Positions 24,036 to 35,895 of a stretch of DNA of 64,000 nt are shown in pieces. Source of the stretch: Perognathus longimembris pacificus (taxonomy: Eukaryota; Chordata; Mammalia; Rodentia; Heteromyidae); contig NC_063163.1 of assembly GCF_023159225.1 (NCBI RefSeq), forward strand, positions 103,819,885 through 103,883,884, given 5' to 3'. Each line of letters starts with the position of its first letter. The stretch's first letter is position 1. A program made the position numbers and the translations under genes. A model generated the notes under the pieces. That model was given only the letters and a program-made list of their open reading frames with translations, did not search any database and had not been told where the DNA came from.

Positions 24036-24262
24036 CCCTGGTAGCTCACATCTGTAATCCATGCTACTTGAGAGGCTGAGATCTAAGGATCTGGATTCAC
24101 AGCCAGCCTGAGCAAGAAAGTCTGGGAGACTATTGTCTCCAATAAACCAGCAAAAAGCCAGAAGTGGAGGTATGGCTCAAGTGATAGAGTGCCAGCCTTG
24201 AATGAAAAAGCCAAGCCACAGTGCAAGGCCCTGAGTTCAAGCACTAGTACTTGCACTAAAAC
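24036..24262 (+). mobile_element. SINE, type A
   Basis: 'tggtagctcacatctgtaat' to 'ccctgagttcaagcactagt'. Opposite orientation to the fragment just left of it. Confidence 0.8.
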
Positions 24263-24639
24263 AAAAATAGCAGGAACTAGGACTTTGTGTAAGCAGTATG
24301 TGGTTCTCCGCAACCCATAAAGCACTACAGGTTGTATCCACCTCCTTCCATCTTTTGGTATTTCCATCTCTACCTCCATCAGCCAAAGGAGTATCTGGCA
24401 GCATCCTGAGGCACACAGTCACCCTCTGGAGTCCTCTGTCCTGGACCATGTCTCTTGAGCTTGTATTCTCATCAGCAAGTATCAAAGATACCTGGGACTG
24501 ATTTCTGCAGTTCAAGGAAATACTTCCAGGATGCTGAGAAATTAGGACCAAAGAAGACACTAAGACAACTTTCTGGGTTTTGTGTTTTTTTTTAACACAA
24601 GGTCATTGGAGTGTTGGCTTCAACAAAGGCTAGTCAGTT

Positions 24640-25000
24640 TTATTTTTAATTAAACTTTTTTCTTTATTGTCAAAGTGTGGTACAGAGGGGTTACAGATTC
24701 ATATGTAAGGCAGTGAGTACATTTCTTGTTCAACTTGTTACCTCCTCCCTCATTTGTCCCCCACCTCCCCCCTTCCTCTTACCCTCCCCGCCCCCAAGCA
24801 AATCAGTTTTTGCCTCAGTTTGTGGAGTCACATAACATTTATACCTTCCTCATGATGGAACCTACTGACCTCCCCTCCTATCTCCTGTGTTTTCCTCCAC
24901 CCTGTTCTCTAGTGTTTCTGATCATCTTTCTTGTTTTCTTTCCTAGGTCCCCCTTTTTTCTTCTTGCCCCTTGAGACATTGTTACTCTGAGGATTCTATT
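24640..25000 (-). mobile_element. L1-like 3' tail, antisense, diverged
   Basis: 'ttgtcaaagtgtggtacaga' and 'ggggttacagattcatatgt' followed by C-rich sequence 'cctcctccctcatttgtccc', a more diverged relative of the copies at 0.06, 21.68, 25.3 and 57.2 kb. Confidence 0.4.
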
Positions 25001-25289
25001 CTCAGCTATTGTCCCTCTAACTGCGTTCTCATAAGCAAACACAAAACAGGATGGATAATCTAGGTTCCCGCTGTTCTTCCTTTGCAACAAGCATCAGAAA
25101 AATCCCTGGGGCAGATGAAAACCCTGGCCAAGCAGGAAAAGTATGTGGATCTAACTGAGCCTCAGGAGACTTCTGTGCCCCATCCCTAAGTGTGCCTGTT
25201 TCTATGCCATTAAGACCTAATTAAGGAAGCTAAGTCTCTACGTCCCCTGGGAAAAAGGAGTAAAAACTTCTTGCTTTGTTACTAATGTA

Positions 25290-25560
25290 GTATCTATATC
25301 AAGAAGCTGGATATTCTGTTGGGGGTGGAGGGCAAGCAGGGAGAGAAGAACGGAGAGGGAAAGAGTGGGAAAATATAGTAATTATATTCAATGCACATAT
25401 GTGAAAATGGAACCACATACCTTGAGGGTATGGATGAGAGTGGGAAAGATGGAAAAGAAAGATGGAAAGAGTAAGAGGAACCAAGATGCACTGTACACAG
25501 AACATAACTTGTAGGACTAAACACCTTTGTACCACTACTTAATATTTTTGAAAATGTGAA
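25290..25560 (+). mobile_element. L1-like 3' tail
   Basis: G/A-rich body ('ggtggagggcaagcaggg') then 'attcaatgcacatatgtg', 'aagatgcactgtac' and 'cacctttgtaccactactta': same order as the 57.2 kb copy. Confidence 0.5.
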
Positions 25561-26362
25561 TGATCATTTTCAGACAGACATAGTCCAGATATTTTCTCAC
25601 TTCAGAACTAAGCAGGGAACTTGAGAATAGACTTCACTTTTGAAAACAAACAAACAAAAAGAAAAACAAGCCAGAGATTTTAGGAGAGAGGATAATGAAG
25701 AAGCAGTTCATCTGTATGTATATGTTTCCACAGATACACATGCACATGTAGTCATACATCGAAAATAGGTCCTTGAGAATGTATAATCTAAGAAATAAAA
25801 ATTCTTAAATAGAAGAACCCTACTCAATGCAGCATTAATTCTAATAATAGCTTAAAATGATAAATGTATTAAGCTCAGCAAAACCTGGGTATTCACATGG
25901 AGGTATGGAAGTAAAAAAGGTATAATTAAGATTAAGAAAGAGAGAAACAGGGAAATGGAAACTTTCCAGTCTTCCTGCAGATGGAGAGAACAGTCAGATA
26001 ATAACTGTGTTAGCTTGGCATTTGTTATGATATAATAATGGCATCAGAAATATGTACTTGATTGAGAGCTTGGAAATGAAACATAAGCATTAGCAGCATG
26101 GAAAAACGATAGTTACACTCCTAAATTTAATATTTAAAGTTTAAAAAGCAATAAATATGAGCCCAAAAATAAACAGCACACACCAGCAAGAATAAAATAA
26201 AATAATAATAAGGAAAGAAAATTAGGGAAACACTAAATAAAATAAGAAATACAAAAGATTTAAAAGCTATATAAAATATAACTGCCACTATTTGATGTGA
26301 ATGAACTAAATTGTCCTTTGAAAAACAGATGCTATCAAACTGAGTTGAGAAATATCTTTAAG

Positions 26363-26620
26363 TCAGGCATGGATGGTCCATGCCTATAGTGCTAGCTGCT
26401 CAGGAGGCTAAGATTTGAGGACCACAGTTCAAAGCCAGTCCAGGCAAGAAAGAGACTCTCCTTTCTGATTAAACACCAAAACCTTGAAGATGAGACTCTC
26501 ATCTCCAATTAACCACCAAAAAAATAAAAGCCAGAAGTAGATCAAGTGGTAAAGGACCAGCCTTGAGCCAAAAAGCCAAGGAACAGACACAGACCCTGAG
26601 TTCAAGTCCTAGTACTGGCA
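26363..26620 (+). mobile_element. SINE, type A
   Basis: 'ctgctcaggaggctaagatt', 'gagactctcatctccaatta' and 'ccctgagttcaagtcctagt', followed by an AT/GTAT microsatellite. Confidence 0.8.
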
Positions 26621-26621
26621 T

Positions 26622-26765
26622 GTATATACATATATATGTATGAATGTATGAATGTATGTATGTATCCTATTTATATATATATACTGTTAAAAATTTATTT
26701 CTATATTATATATAATGTTTAAAACCTGTTTGTATATTTTATATATGTAACACACACACATATGG
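26622..26765. repeat. AT and GTAT-rich tract
   Basis: 'gtatatacatatatat', (GTAT)n and a short (CA)n, beginning at a SINE tail. Confidence 0.8.
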
Positions 26766-26774
26766 TTTTATTTA

Positions 26775-26860
26775 GGGCTGAGGATATGGCTCTCGGAGTA
26801 AAGGGTCTGATGAGCAAGTACAAGGCCCTGAGTTCAAGCTCTAGTACTGCCAAAAATATA
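26775..26860 (+). mobile_element. ID-like SINE fragment
   Basis: 'gggctgaggatatggctctc' then 'ccctgagttcaagctctagt': internally deleted type B. Confidence 0.6.
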
Positions 26861-27599
26861 TTTTTAAGTCTTCAAACATCCTATTTAAAGAAGGAAGCCC
26901 GGCATACCTTAAAGAAAGATAACAAAAGATCAATGTCATCTAAAAAGTGCCTGCCTCCTCTCCTCCAGCCAAAATCTAGAAGGCTGATCAGCTACGTAGC
27001 AAGCATACTTCAGAGGGTACAGATGAGTTTGCCAATGACCAGGTGCCAAAAATGAAGAGAGAACTGGCCACTGAAGTCCTAAATGTAAGTTGGTGTTCAA
27101 TTGATCAAAGCAGGGAGAGAGCAAAGGGAAAAGGGGCAGGCCCATAGGTGTAAGGAAAGAGCTGAGGTTTAGCACCTACAGAGGAATGTTAAACACATGG
27201 GCTTGTGCAAGGCAGACCATTGCTCCTGACAAGACTCTGGAAGAACCACACCCTCAGCAAACGGCATAATGCATGTGGACTCTCTTAATTATCTCAATCA
27301 ATTCATGTATCCATCTTTCATTAGACGTTTTCCTTTTTATCATACTTTATTGTAGAGCTGGTCTCCAGTTGGCATGGATTGAGAACCCATTTACACTTCC
27401 AATTTCACTGGGATGACAGGTATGTACCACTGCATCCAGCTACTGGTCTGAAAGGGATTTCTTGATTTATTTTTTATTTTTAGTTTTTAGTTTTTGGCAT
27501 GGGCTAGCTGCAAACAGTGATCCTTCTGATCTCAGTCTCTTAAATGGCAAGTATTAGGATTACATGTGTGAACCAGTGCACCGAGCTTATAAAGTTACT

Positions 27600-27845
27600 T
27601 TTTTTTTTTTTGCTAGTCCTGGGGCTTGAACTCAGGACCTGGGTACTGTTCCTGAGCCTCTCTGTGCTCAAGGCTAGTGCTCTAGCTCTTGAGCCACAGC
27701 ACCACCTCTGGCTTTTGCTATGTAGTTTATTGGAGATAATAGTCTCACAGGCTTTCCTGTCCTTGGCTGGCTTCAAACCATAATCCTCAGATCTCAGCCT
27801 CCTGAGTAGCTAGGATTATAGGCATGAGCCACTGACACCGGGCTA
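27600..27845 (-). mobile_element. SINE, type A, full length
   Basis: 'tcctggggcttgaactcagg' to 'ggattataggcatgagccac', with an A-tail seen as T-run on the plus strand at 27600. Confidence 0.85.
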
Positions 27846-28429
27846 GTTACTTTTTAAAGAACATATTTTGTTGTTGACATAAATAAGTAACACTCTCTCA
27901 GGCAGATCAAGCTTTCCTGGCCTTATTTCTAATAGTTCATAGATTCTCATAAACTTTCTATATATTCATATTATCTGAAGATAATGGAAGTTTTGCTTAA
28001 ACCTTTTGTTGATTTACCTTTTAACTTATAATGGTTGGATTGGTAATGCAAGATTTCCTAGTGAAGTTGATGCCTTCTTTTTCTTCTGGCCTTTAGAAAG
28101 CATACTCGTGTCTCCCCATGGATAAGGAAACCTGTGGATATTTAGTGGATGTTCACATGTTCAATCATCAGCCCAGCCTCTGGGAAGCTGAGCTTCTTAT
28201 CCAGAGGCACACTCCCAACCCATTCTTTCAAAGTGAATGGAGAGTTCTTCAGCTTAAGCAGAAAACTCAAAACATGGGTAGGTTTTGCTATGTTCTTATA
28301 GCAGATCCATTCTAGGATGGGACACTTCTGTAAGCCTTTGGACTCCCTTCCCAATGTGTGCAATGGACTTCTGTCATTTCCATCTCACTTCACATGGGCC
28401 ATCACTGTTATCAAATTTCCAAGAACCAT

Positions 28430-28560
28430 AGCACTCCACTACTTGAGGCACAGCACCACTTCGGGCTTTTTCTGTGTATGTGGTACCGAGGAATCAAACC
28501 CAGGGCTTCATGCATGCTAGGCAAGCACTCTACCACTAAGCCACATTCCCCGCCCAGGTG
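28430..28560 (-). mobile_element. SINE, type B, head half
   Basis: 'gaggaatcaaacccagggct', 'gcaagcactctaccactaag' and 'ccacattccccgccc' are the inverted ID-like unit. Confidence 0.75.
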
Positions 28561-28589
28561 GATTTATTTTTGTGTTTGGCTTGTTGATG

Positions 28590-29020
28590 GTATGGCTTGG
28601 ATATAACTCCAAAAATCTCATATATGCATAAATTAGCTACCATCCCATGGTGGTGTTGGGAGGCAGTGGAACTTTAAGGAGGTGGGCCTAGTGAGAGGAA
28701 GTCAGGTTATTGGAGGTGTGTCCTTAGAGGGAATATTGGGGTCCCAGCCTCTCTCCTCTTTTTCTCCCTCTGTCTTTCACTGATTCCTAGCTCCCGTGAC
28801 TCTCTCTGCCTCCTCTGATTTCCAGCCTCCATGAGGTAGGTGAGCAGCCTCCTTTCCCACACATTATTACCTTGATGCACCACTGATGCCATAGGCCAAA
28901 AATAATAGGCCCAGCAACCATGGACTGAAATATCAGAACTATGAGTCAAAATGACTTTTTCCTCCATTTAAGTTGATTTTTCTCTGAAATTTTATCCCAG
29001 TGACACAGTTGATTTTTTTT
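28590..29020 (+). mobile_element. LTR of ERVL-MaLR type (solo, diverged)
   Basis: 'ggtgttgggaggcagtggaa', 'aaggaggtgggcctagtg', 'ggagg.gtgtccttagaggg' and the 3' block 'ccatggactgaaatatcaga ... ttttcctccatttaagttga' follow the consensus order of mammalian MaLR-like LTRs. No internal viral genes. Confidence 0.55.
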
Positions 29021-29059
29021 TCATCCACAACAATATTTGCCTTCCATTAAAATCCCAAA

Positions 29060-29160
29060 TAAAATTTTTCAAAGAGACAGGAAGATCATGGATTTAAGAC
29101 TGGTCTGGGCTACATTGTGAGATCCTGCCTCAAAAAAAAAAAAAAAAGAAACAAGTAAAA
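29060..29160 (+). mobile_element. B1-like SINE 3' half
   Basis: 'gactggtctgggctacattg', 'tgagatcctgcctc' and an A-run match the end of B1. Confidence 0.65.
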
Positions 29161-29489
29161 TAGACACAGTAGGCATTGGAAAATAACCAGGGAGCACATT
29201 AAGAGTTAAGAAAAATGATGTAGTCAGGAAAGGAAAGTATACCAATTTAGGGGACCAAACCCACTAAACCCACTGTGGAGATGAGGAAGGCTGTTGATTC
29301 CTTGGAAGGAAAGGTGCACTTCAATGGCAATCAGGGCATACACCCTGACTCTTGTATGTGAGATTTTTCAGGAGGTAGGGAGTTATTTCAATGTGACACA
29401 CAGTAGACAACGGTGGAGTCAAACCAGACCTTCAGCATATCTCTGAAGAGTCAGCAAATATTTCAGCATCAAAAGCCTCCAATGAACTG

Positions 29490-29665
29490 AGTGCCAGTGG
29501 CAATGCCTGTAATTCCAGCCACTCAAGGAGGCTGAGATCTAAGGATCGTGGATCAAAGCCAGCCTGGGCAGAATAAGTCTGCAAGCCTCTTATCTCCAAT
29601 TCATCACCACAAAGCTGGAAGTTCTGAGTTCAAGTCCCAGGACCAGCACACACATGCACACACAC
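29490..29665 (+). mobile_element. SINE, type A, internally shortened
   Basis: 'gcctgtaattccagccactc' to 'tgagttcaagtcccaggacc', ending in (CA)n. Confidence 0.75.
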
Positions 29666-29699
29666 ACAAGCCTGCAATTTAGTGATTGGGGGGGGGGGG

Positions 29700-29897
29700 A
29701 GGTGGCCAGTCCTGATGCTTGGACTCAGGGCCTGAGCACTGTCCCTGGCTTCTTTTTGCTCAAAGCTAGCACTCTGCCAACTTGAGCCACAGCGCCACTT
29801 CTGGCCTTTTCTATATATGTGGTGCTGAGGAATCGAACCAAGGGCTTCTATGTATATGAGGCAAGTACTCTTGCCACTAGGCCATATTCCCAGCTCC
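29700..29897 (-). mobile_element. SINE, type B, full length
   Basis: 'gcttggactcagggcctgag' to 'ctaggccatattcccagctc'. Separated by about 40 bp from a type A copy in the opposite orientation. Confidence 0.85.
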
Positions 29898-30465
29898 ACA
29901 AGCCTGCAATTTAAATAAGTGGATGGGTGTGCCTTCAACCTGGAACTAAGCTGAGCTTCCTTTTAGCTGTTGTTCAAATGGTTATCTTCTTAATGAGGCC
30001 ATGAATGCTCTCTTAGGCTGTAATTACTTCCTTCCTTCTATCCAGCAGTTTCCTCTTACTCTACTCAATCTTGTCCCCAAATGCTAGCTATTTCATTCCA
30101 TTCTACGAATTTTTTCTTACCATAATAACTGCCCTAATTACTGCTTTCTTACTATAAATGGCCCATCTCCCTCCCACTAGAACATGAACCCCATCTAGGA
30201 TAGCACCCTCAACTCTTTTGTTTAGAGACTCACAGAGAAATCAGGCACTCACACAGTGTTCCCCCAGTACAAATTTGTTCAACAAGTCAGTGAACAGCAG
30301 CTTCTTCATCTCCAAATTTCAAAGTCCCTTTGGAACCATGTTGAGCTGTGAATTGAAAGTGGCTTGATTAGAGGGACCAAGGGCCACCAGTGAAACAAAT
30401 AACGTGAGGTACAAAAACAACAACAAAAAAAAAATTCAAGGGCAAACTTTTTTTTTTACCAAATG

Positions 30466-30471
30466 TTTATT
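30466..30471 (-). terminator. Poly(A) signal, distal
   Basis: AATAAA on the minus strand within ATATAAATAAACATTTGG. It is followed 10-20 nt later by an A-run (30447-30457) and then by a T/GT-rich stretch (about 30415-30435), the usual layout of a cleavage site. Most likely the distal end of IGSF9B transcripts. Confidence 0.55.
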
Positions 30472-30839
30472 TATATCAAAATACAAAACATTTCTGAAGC
30501 AGAGTAATGTTACATGAGGAGCAATTAAACACTAAGCTTCCTTTAATCAGCTTAACTTGCAACAGTCGTGGAGCACCCACACAGGCATGCCTCTTGTCCT
30601 TTAAGGTGCCTTTTTCCTCTCTCATTTGTTTGCCTATGTACTTGTTCACTCATTTTGATTTCTAAGTCAGGATATGAACATGCAGTGTTATTGGTGATGA
30701 GTTGGTTAGTATTCTGCAAGCCTGAAAATACCAGCGAGTGGAGCCTGGCATAGCAGCCTAAGCTAAGGCAGACTGCAAATTCTCTTCTTAGTTGATTTGG
30801 AGGGGAGTGGGGTCTCAGTTTTTAACTGGCAAATCTAAA

Positions 30840-30965
30840 GCCAAAGGAATCACTGTCATTGGTAGCCGGGGCAGGCATTATTGCTTGGGGAGATGGAGTG
30901 GGCGTGGCTTAGGGGTCTTTTCAGCGGGCTGAGAAGGAATAAACAGCCAATGGGAGCCCACCTGG
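30840..30965 (+). promoter_or_regulatory. GC-box plus CCAAT-box cluster
   Basis: GTGGGCGTGGCTTAGG (GC/CACC box) about 40 bp before CAGCCAATGGGAG (CCAAT box). An 80-codon frame on the plus strand follows at 30970-31212 but resembles no family I know. Could be a small promoter, an enhancer, or chance. Confidence 0.25.
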
Positions 30966-31355
30966 AGAGGTGACAGCCACAACAGGCCCAAGCCTAGGAA
31001 TGAATGCTACAGAGACCCTGTCCCCCAAGAGGAAACCTCATTCCCCAAGAAAGCAGTGGTTGGGGAGAAGCAAGGTCCCTTTCTACCTTGGAACACTAGG
31101 ATTTGTAACTTCAGGTGCCTGCCCCTTGGATGGAGAAATGCTTAGAGATTGTAGATTTGGGAGGAACAAGCACCTGGTTGAGAGTGTAGCTTTTTCTAAT
31201 ACACCTCCTTGACAGAGAAGAAAGGGAAGGAGATGGAAGAACAAAGGAGGGAACATACCCACCTCATTTCCACCACCTCCCCACTCCCAGGGCCAACCTG
31301 GGAGTGCCTTTCAGGCCTTTAGTTAGTGTATTCACTTTGGCATTGTGCACCTGTA

Positions 31356-31428
31356 CTCTCTCTCTCTCACACACACACACACATGCATCACCCTCAAATA
31401 CACACACACACACACACACACACACACC
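31356..31428. repeat. (TC)n(AC)n plus second (AC)n
   Basis: Short TC run, AC run, 20-bp interruption, then a longer AC run. Confidence 0.9.
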
Positions 31429-31726
31429 TGGCCTTCTTTCAGCATCTGCTCAGGCAGCATAAATGATGCCACATCTCCACCGTCATCCTCATGGAACCCC
31501 ATCTCCATGGGTCCCCAAGACCCAGCTCTAGGCTTGACACACTCTGGCATTCCCAGGCTTTTGAGAAGAGGGTGATGGAGCAGGGAGCTCCCCAGAGACA
31601 GGTTACACAGAGTATAGAATATGTCATATAAGGCTTTGGTACAGCACCAATTTCATGTTCTTATAGTTTCAATTCTAAGTTATCTTTTAGAAGAAGAAAA
31701 AAAAAGCTTACTGAAAAAATAGTGTT

Positions 31727-31732
31727 TTTATT
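31727..31732 (-). terminator. Poly(A) signal, proximal alternative
   Basis: Minus-strand AATAAA in AAGTAAATAAAAACAC. It is followed at about 15-40 nt by T-rich sequence (about 31687-31720). A second strong candidate 3' end for IGSF9B. Confidence 0.5.
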
Positions 31733-34700
31733 TACTTTTCAGTTACATACCTGAAGTTCAAAAAGTAAGCCTCTAGTTGCCATCCAAATCCACACTCAGA
31801 GGTGTTCTGTGAGCAGCCATACATGTGTTGGTTTGTCTTTAATTTGGAACCAAAGTCAGCCAACCAATACCATGGAATCAGCTGCCCATGCTAACTGACG
31901 TTAACTAGTCCATACATACAGAAAAGAAAGAGAGAAAGAACACAAAAGCTACTCCCAAACCTCCCCCCACCCTCCCAAAACCCCAGGGGGGGCGGGAAAT
32001 CAAATACAGATAAAATACAGCAAGATCTAAGGAACCAGTGGGACGAAGGTGATCAAGTCCGTCCAGCTGGGCTCTTCAGAAACAGCACCATAAAGCACCC
32101 TAGAGCAGTGGCAATGTAATACTCAACATTCAGGAAATGGAAATGAGGTCTGAACAGTCTTCTCAAGAAGACCTGGCATGGGGGTGGGGGTGGAACCCCC
32201 AAAGAAAGTTGAAGGAAAAAAATGGGTTCGAAATGAGAGCAAGAAATCTCATGACGAAACGGATGGTCATATCCAGATGCATTAGGAAAAGAACTAAGAG
32301 TTTGAGACTGCCAGGCATCCGGAGGTGTGCAGTCCAAGAGGGGTTCCGAGGAGGAAGCATTGGGAACCCCTTCTCTACCAACTTTTTACCCCTCACCCTG
32401 TATGTCTAGAGTGACAGGAAGAAAGGAATTCACATGAAAACTGCCTCCAGGTGCATGACGGAAGGAAAAATCTCCAAGATGACCCAGTCCCTCATGGTAG
32501 AAGAAAGAAAGTTGGCAATAAAGGGGGCCCAGAGTTGCTGACATAAAACAAGATAGAGACCCTTCATGTCAGGGGCTGTGGGCGAGGACAGGCAACCTGT
32601 GAAAGCATGCCCCATCAGAGCCCTCTGTCCCTGGCCCCACAAATGGCAGTTAGGAAATGAAATCTGAATGAAACTTTATGACCTTCTGGCACTGATGTGT
32701 TTGTCCAACTCAGTGAATAGTGAGTACATATCAATCATTCCCCCTCCAACACCTCAGCCCACTATTCCAGCACTGAATCCTCCTGCAGAGAAACCGCTTC
32801 CAGTCCTTCCAGTCTGCACACGTCATTCATTCTTTCAACAGCAGGACAGACTTCCACATGCCAATAGGGTGACCAGTTCCTTGCCAACAGGAAAGAGGCT
32901 GTGGAGGCTCACCTCCCCACCCCCTACTTTTATATTGCTCAAAATGGTGCCTTGCAAACATCAATGGAAAAGAGCAGGAGGCCCAGGCAAAAGCCAAGGA
33001 GCCACAGCAGAGCCTTCCTTCCTCAAGCTCTCCACAGAGAAAAGGAGAGAGCCCACGGTGAGCCTTGGAGAACGATTCCCAGTGGCTCTGTCTACTCCAC
33101 GCTCTTGTCTTGTATAGCAGACAGAGGTAGCAGAACTGAAAGAACATGATAGATTTTCCCTACTTCCAAAGAGGAAGAGCACCAAAATTCAATGTCCTTT
33201 CCACCTCCTTGGGTCCAAGGAATAGGTCACCACATGTGGAACTCTGGGGTGGAATGCTGGAAGCGGTGTGAGGCCTCAAAGGCTTCTTCAAAGCACCCCT
33301 CCCTTCCATGGTCCCATTAACCCAGGGTTCAAAGACAGGACACCATCTCTATTCCATAGATAATCATATCCCAAACCCCTTCATGCCATGTGCCTTTGTG
33401 AAAGGCCAGGTTTAAAAAAAAATGGTGTGTTGTTGTGGGTCATTGGTCATCAACCCTCCCATGCCTACAGTTTTGCCATCTTGCTGAGATCTGGGTCATG
33501 GAAAGAGCATAGGTAAATAACACATCGTTCCCAGGCTCTAGAACTTGAAGGTAAAGGATATGTCTCTGTCTTCCCTTTTCCTTCCCCACATAAAGAGGCC
33601 ACATGGACATTACAAAATGGGATGGTAATAGGCAGGTTCTCCCAGTCTCATGTACCTTGGTGCAGCTGAGGTTTCTGAATGTCAAGCCTTTGGCTTCATA
33701 TGGAAAGAGGGACCTTCTGGAGTATGAGCCCTCTGAGGTGCCTATGTGCTGAAGTGTCTGACTGCTGGTGTCATGTGACCAGTAGTCGGATGGAGTTACA
33801 GAGAAAGAGGTTGGCTCTGAGAGTCAAAAGAATAGTCATGGAAACCCCTCTTTGGTAGCTTGGGAGGGGGTAGAAGTTGGGAAGTGACATCGAATTTGCT
33901 GTTCTTCCTCTTGCTCAAACTCCCATGGGGGGGGGGGGGGGAATCTTACATGATACACCCAGCTTTGGGCTCCTGAGTGAGAAACTGGCCACCGGCAACC
34001 ATGGTCACACTGCCAGCTGGACCCAGGAGATGAACCCTTCCATCTCCTGAAGTATCCTTAGAAAACTGGAAGTGTTCTGAACAGATCACTCAGGGGACCC
34101 AAGCTAAGTGCCCCCCAATGAATGGAAAGGCCTCTTATGATCTATGCAAAGGTCAGGAGTTAGATTCAAACCTCAAATTACTCTTACTCCCAACTTCCCA
34201 TAATAACCTCAAAAGGAACTCTTCTTCAGGGTCGGGCATCTCAGTCTCTCCAATGATTGAATTCCATACACCAGAGCTCTGAGCAACACATTTTGGTTGG
34301 AAAAGAGGGGTTAATGTTGCCTTTTTTTAAGGATGAGGAGCAGAAAATGCTGAGAGACTACAGTCTTGAGTCTCTTCTGGCTCCTGCAACAGCTAGCCCT
34401 ACACCAGCTTCAAACGTACCACTTAGAGCACTTGGAGCATCAGAAGAAAGAGTTAGCACCCAGGAGACACCTGCAAGACATGAGGCTCTTGCAGAATACA
34501 TAAGGTCTTGAATTCTCAGAGGTATTCTTCAGAACACAGGGAGTTTCATGCTCACACAGAAGCAAACTCCCGCCCGTTCTCCAAGTCTCCCTTTCTTGGT
34601 CGCGCTCTTCAGGATGTGGCTTCGTTTCAGAAGTCACAAGCTGAGTGCAAGAAGGAAGGCCTCCCTAGGACTCACCTTGCTAATCCTGCACAAAATGAAT

Positions 34701-35571
34701 CCCTTACTCCTGATCTACTCAGGATCTTCGCTCCCCACATCAGAACACCCCATTTCCTATAGCACTCTGTTTTCCAATTAAAAATAAATGAAAGAAAGCA
34801 CAGATTATCTATTTATATTAAATATCACATTCACACTGGTTCCAAGAATCTGCAGTGAGATAATCACCAGGGTGTCCCTTCTCCAAGACGGAGCCCACGC
34901 AGTCAGCCTCACAAAATCTTACCACCATAGCTCCAAGAGCCATGTGAGCCCACCATCCTTACTAAAATGAGCTCCTCTCAGCAAATTGTACAAGGCAGGG
35001 TCCTCACTCCTGGCTAGAGACAGGCAGATCCAGGTTCTCTGGGGCTATTCGATCCAGTTGCTCCCACAACTTTTAGCCTGCTTATCCTTCTGCAAGTGAA
35101 TTTTGTTGTTGTTGTTTGAAAGGGTTTTTTCCCCCCATATATACACATTTCCATCAAGCAGCTCTGAACAGAGTGTATCCCAAGAAAGATGGAGAGGAAG
35201 GTGGCACCAAGGCATGAGCAAGTACCCTAGACCACCCAGGGAAGTGATACTGCTCAAAGCATCTCTAAGCACAGGTACAAAAATAAAGCAAACTATGACT
35301 TCATATAGATATATAGATATATAGATTAGATAAGATAGCTAGATAGACTTTATATAGTTTTTCTTATTTATAGATGAGTGCAGAAGGCAAGAGCCCTTGC
35401 TCGTCTACCTGGCTTGCCTCTCTTGCCCTCCTACTCATCCAATCCCCACACAGACTCGCCTGAAGTTCCCACTATTAATCATACCTATTGCATTTGATCC
35501 TTGCCCTCCCCCCCTACATAAGTTCCCCTTCTCTCCTTAAAATAGAACAATTATATATATTTATATCATTT

Positions 35572-35579
35572 TATATACA
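35572..35579 (-). promoter_or_regulatory. Pumilio-type element in presumed 3' UTR
   Basis: Minus-strand TGTATATA matches the Pumilio response element UGUANAUA, in an AT-rich stretch that has several overlapping TATA/TTTA tracts. Function is inference and depends on this interval being 3' UTR. Confidence 0.3.
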
Positions 35580-35746
35580 GTCTCCATAAAAAATACACTC
35601 AAGTTGGTGTATTAACGAATGTGACCCTCCTCCTGAAACAGAAGTTGTCTAGCAAAGGAAGAGCCAACTGAAGGAAAAAAAAAAAAAGAGGGTCTCCTAG
35701 GCCTGATACTACTCAGGCAAAGCAGTGTGTCCCTACAAATCTCTTA

Positions 35747-35895
35747 TGCACACGTGCACACACACACACACACACACACCACATTCATATATATATCACA
35801 CATAATATACCACACCTACACACATATTCATACACCAAAGATACTATACATACATACCACAAACACACATCACACATACACATACAGATACCGTG
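35747..35895. repeat. (CA)n with degenerate CA/TA flank
   Basis: Pure CA 35757-35780, then imperfect 'catacacc' units. A separate ATAG-rich patch lies at 35305-35352. Confidence 0.85.

Larger units (their letters stand above)
21261..30449. other. Intergenic region between SPATA19 and the presumed end of IGSF9B
   Basis: Repeat-rich and partly AT-rich (25.5-26.8 kb). Holds B1-like and ID-like SINEs, L1 pieces, an LTR of MaLR type and microsatellites, listed separately. No exon with conserved protein text was found on either strand. Confidence 0.65.

Noticed and set aside
28590..29020. Possible retroviral coding capacity at the MaLR-like LTR
   Set aside because: Only LTR-like sequence; no gag, pol or env text nearby.
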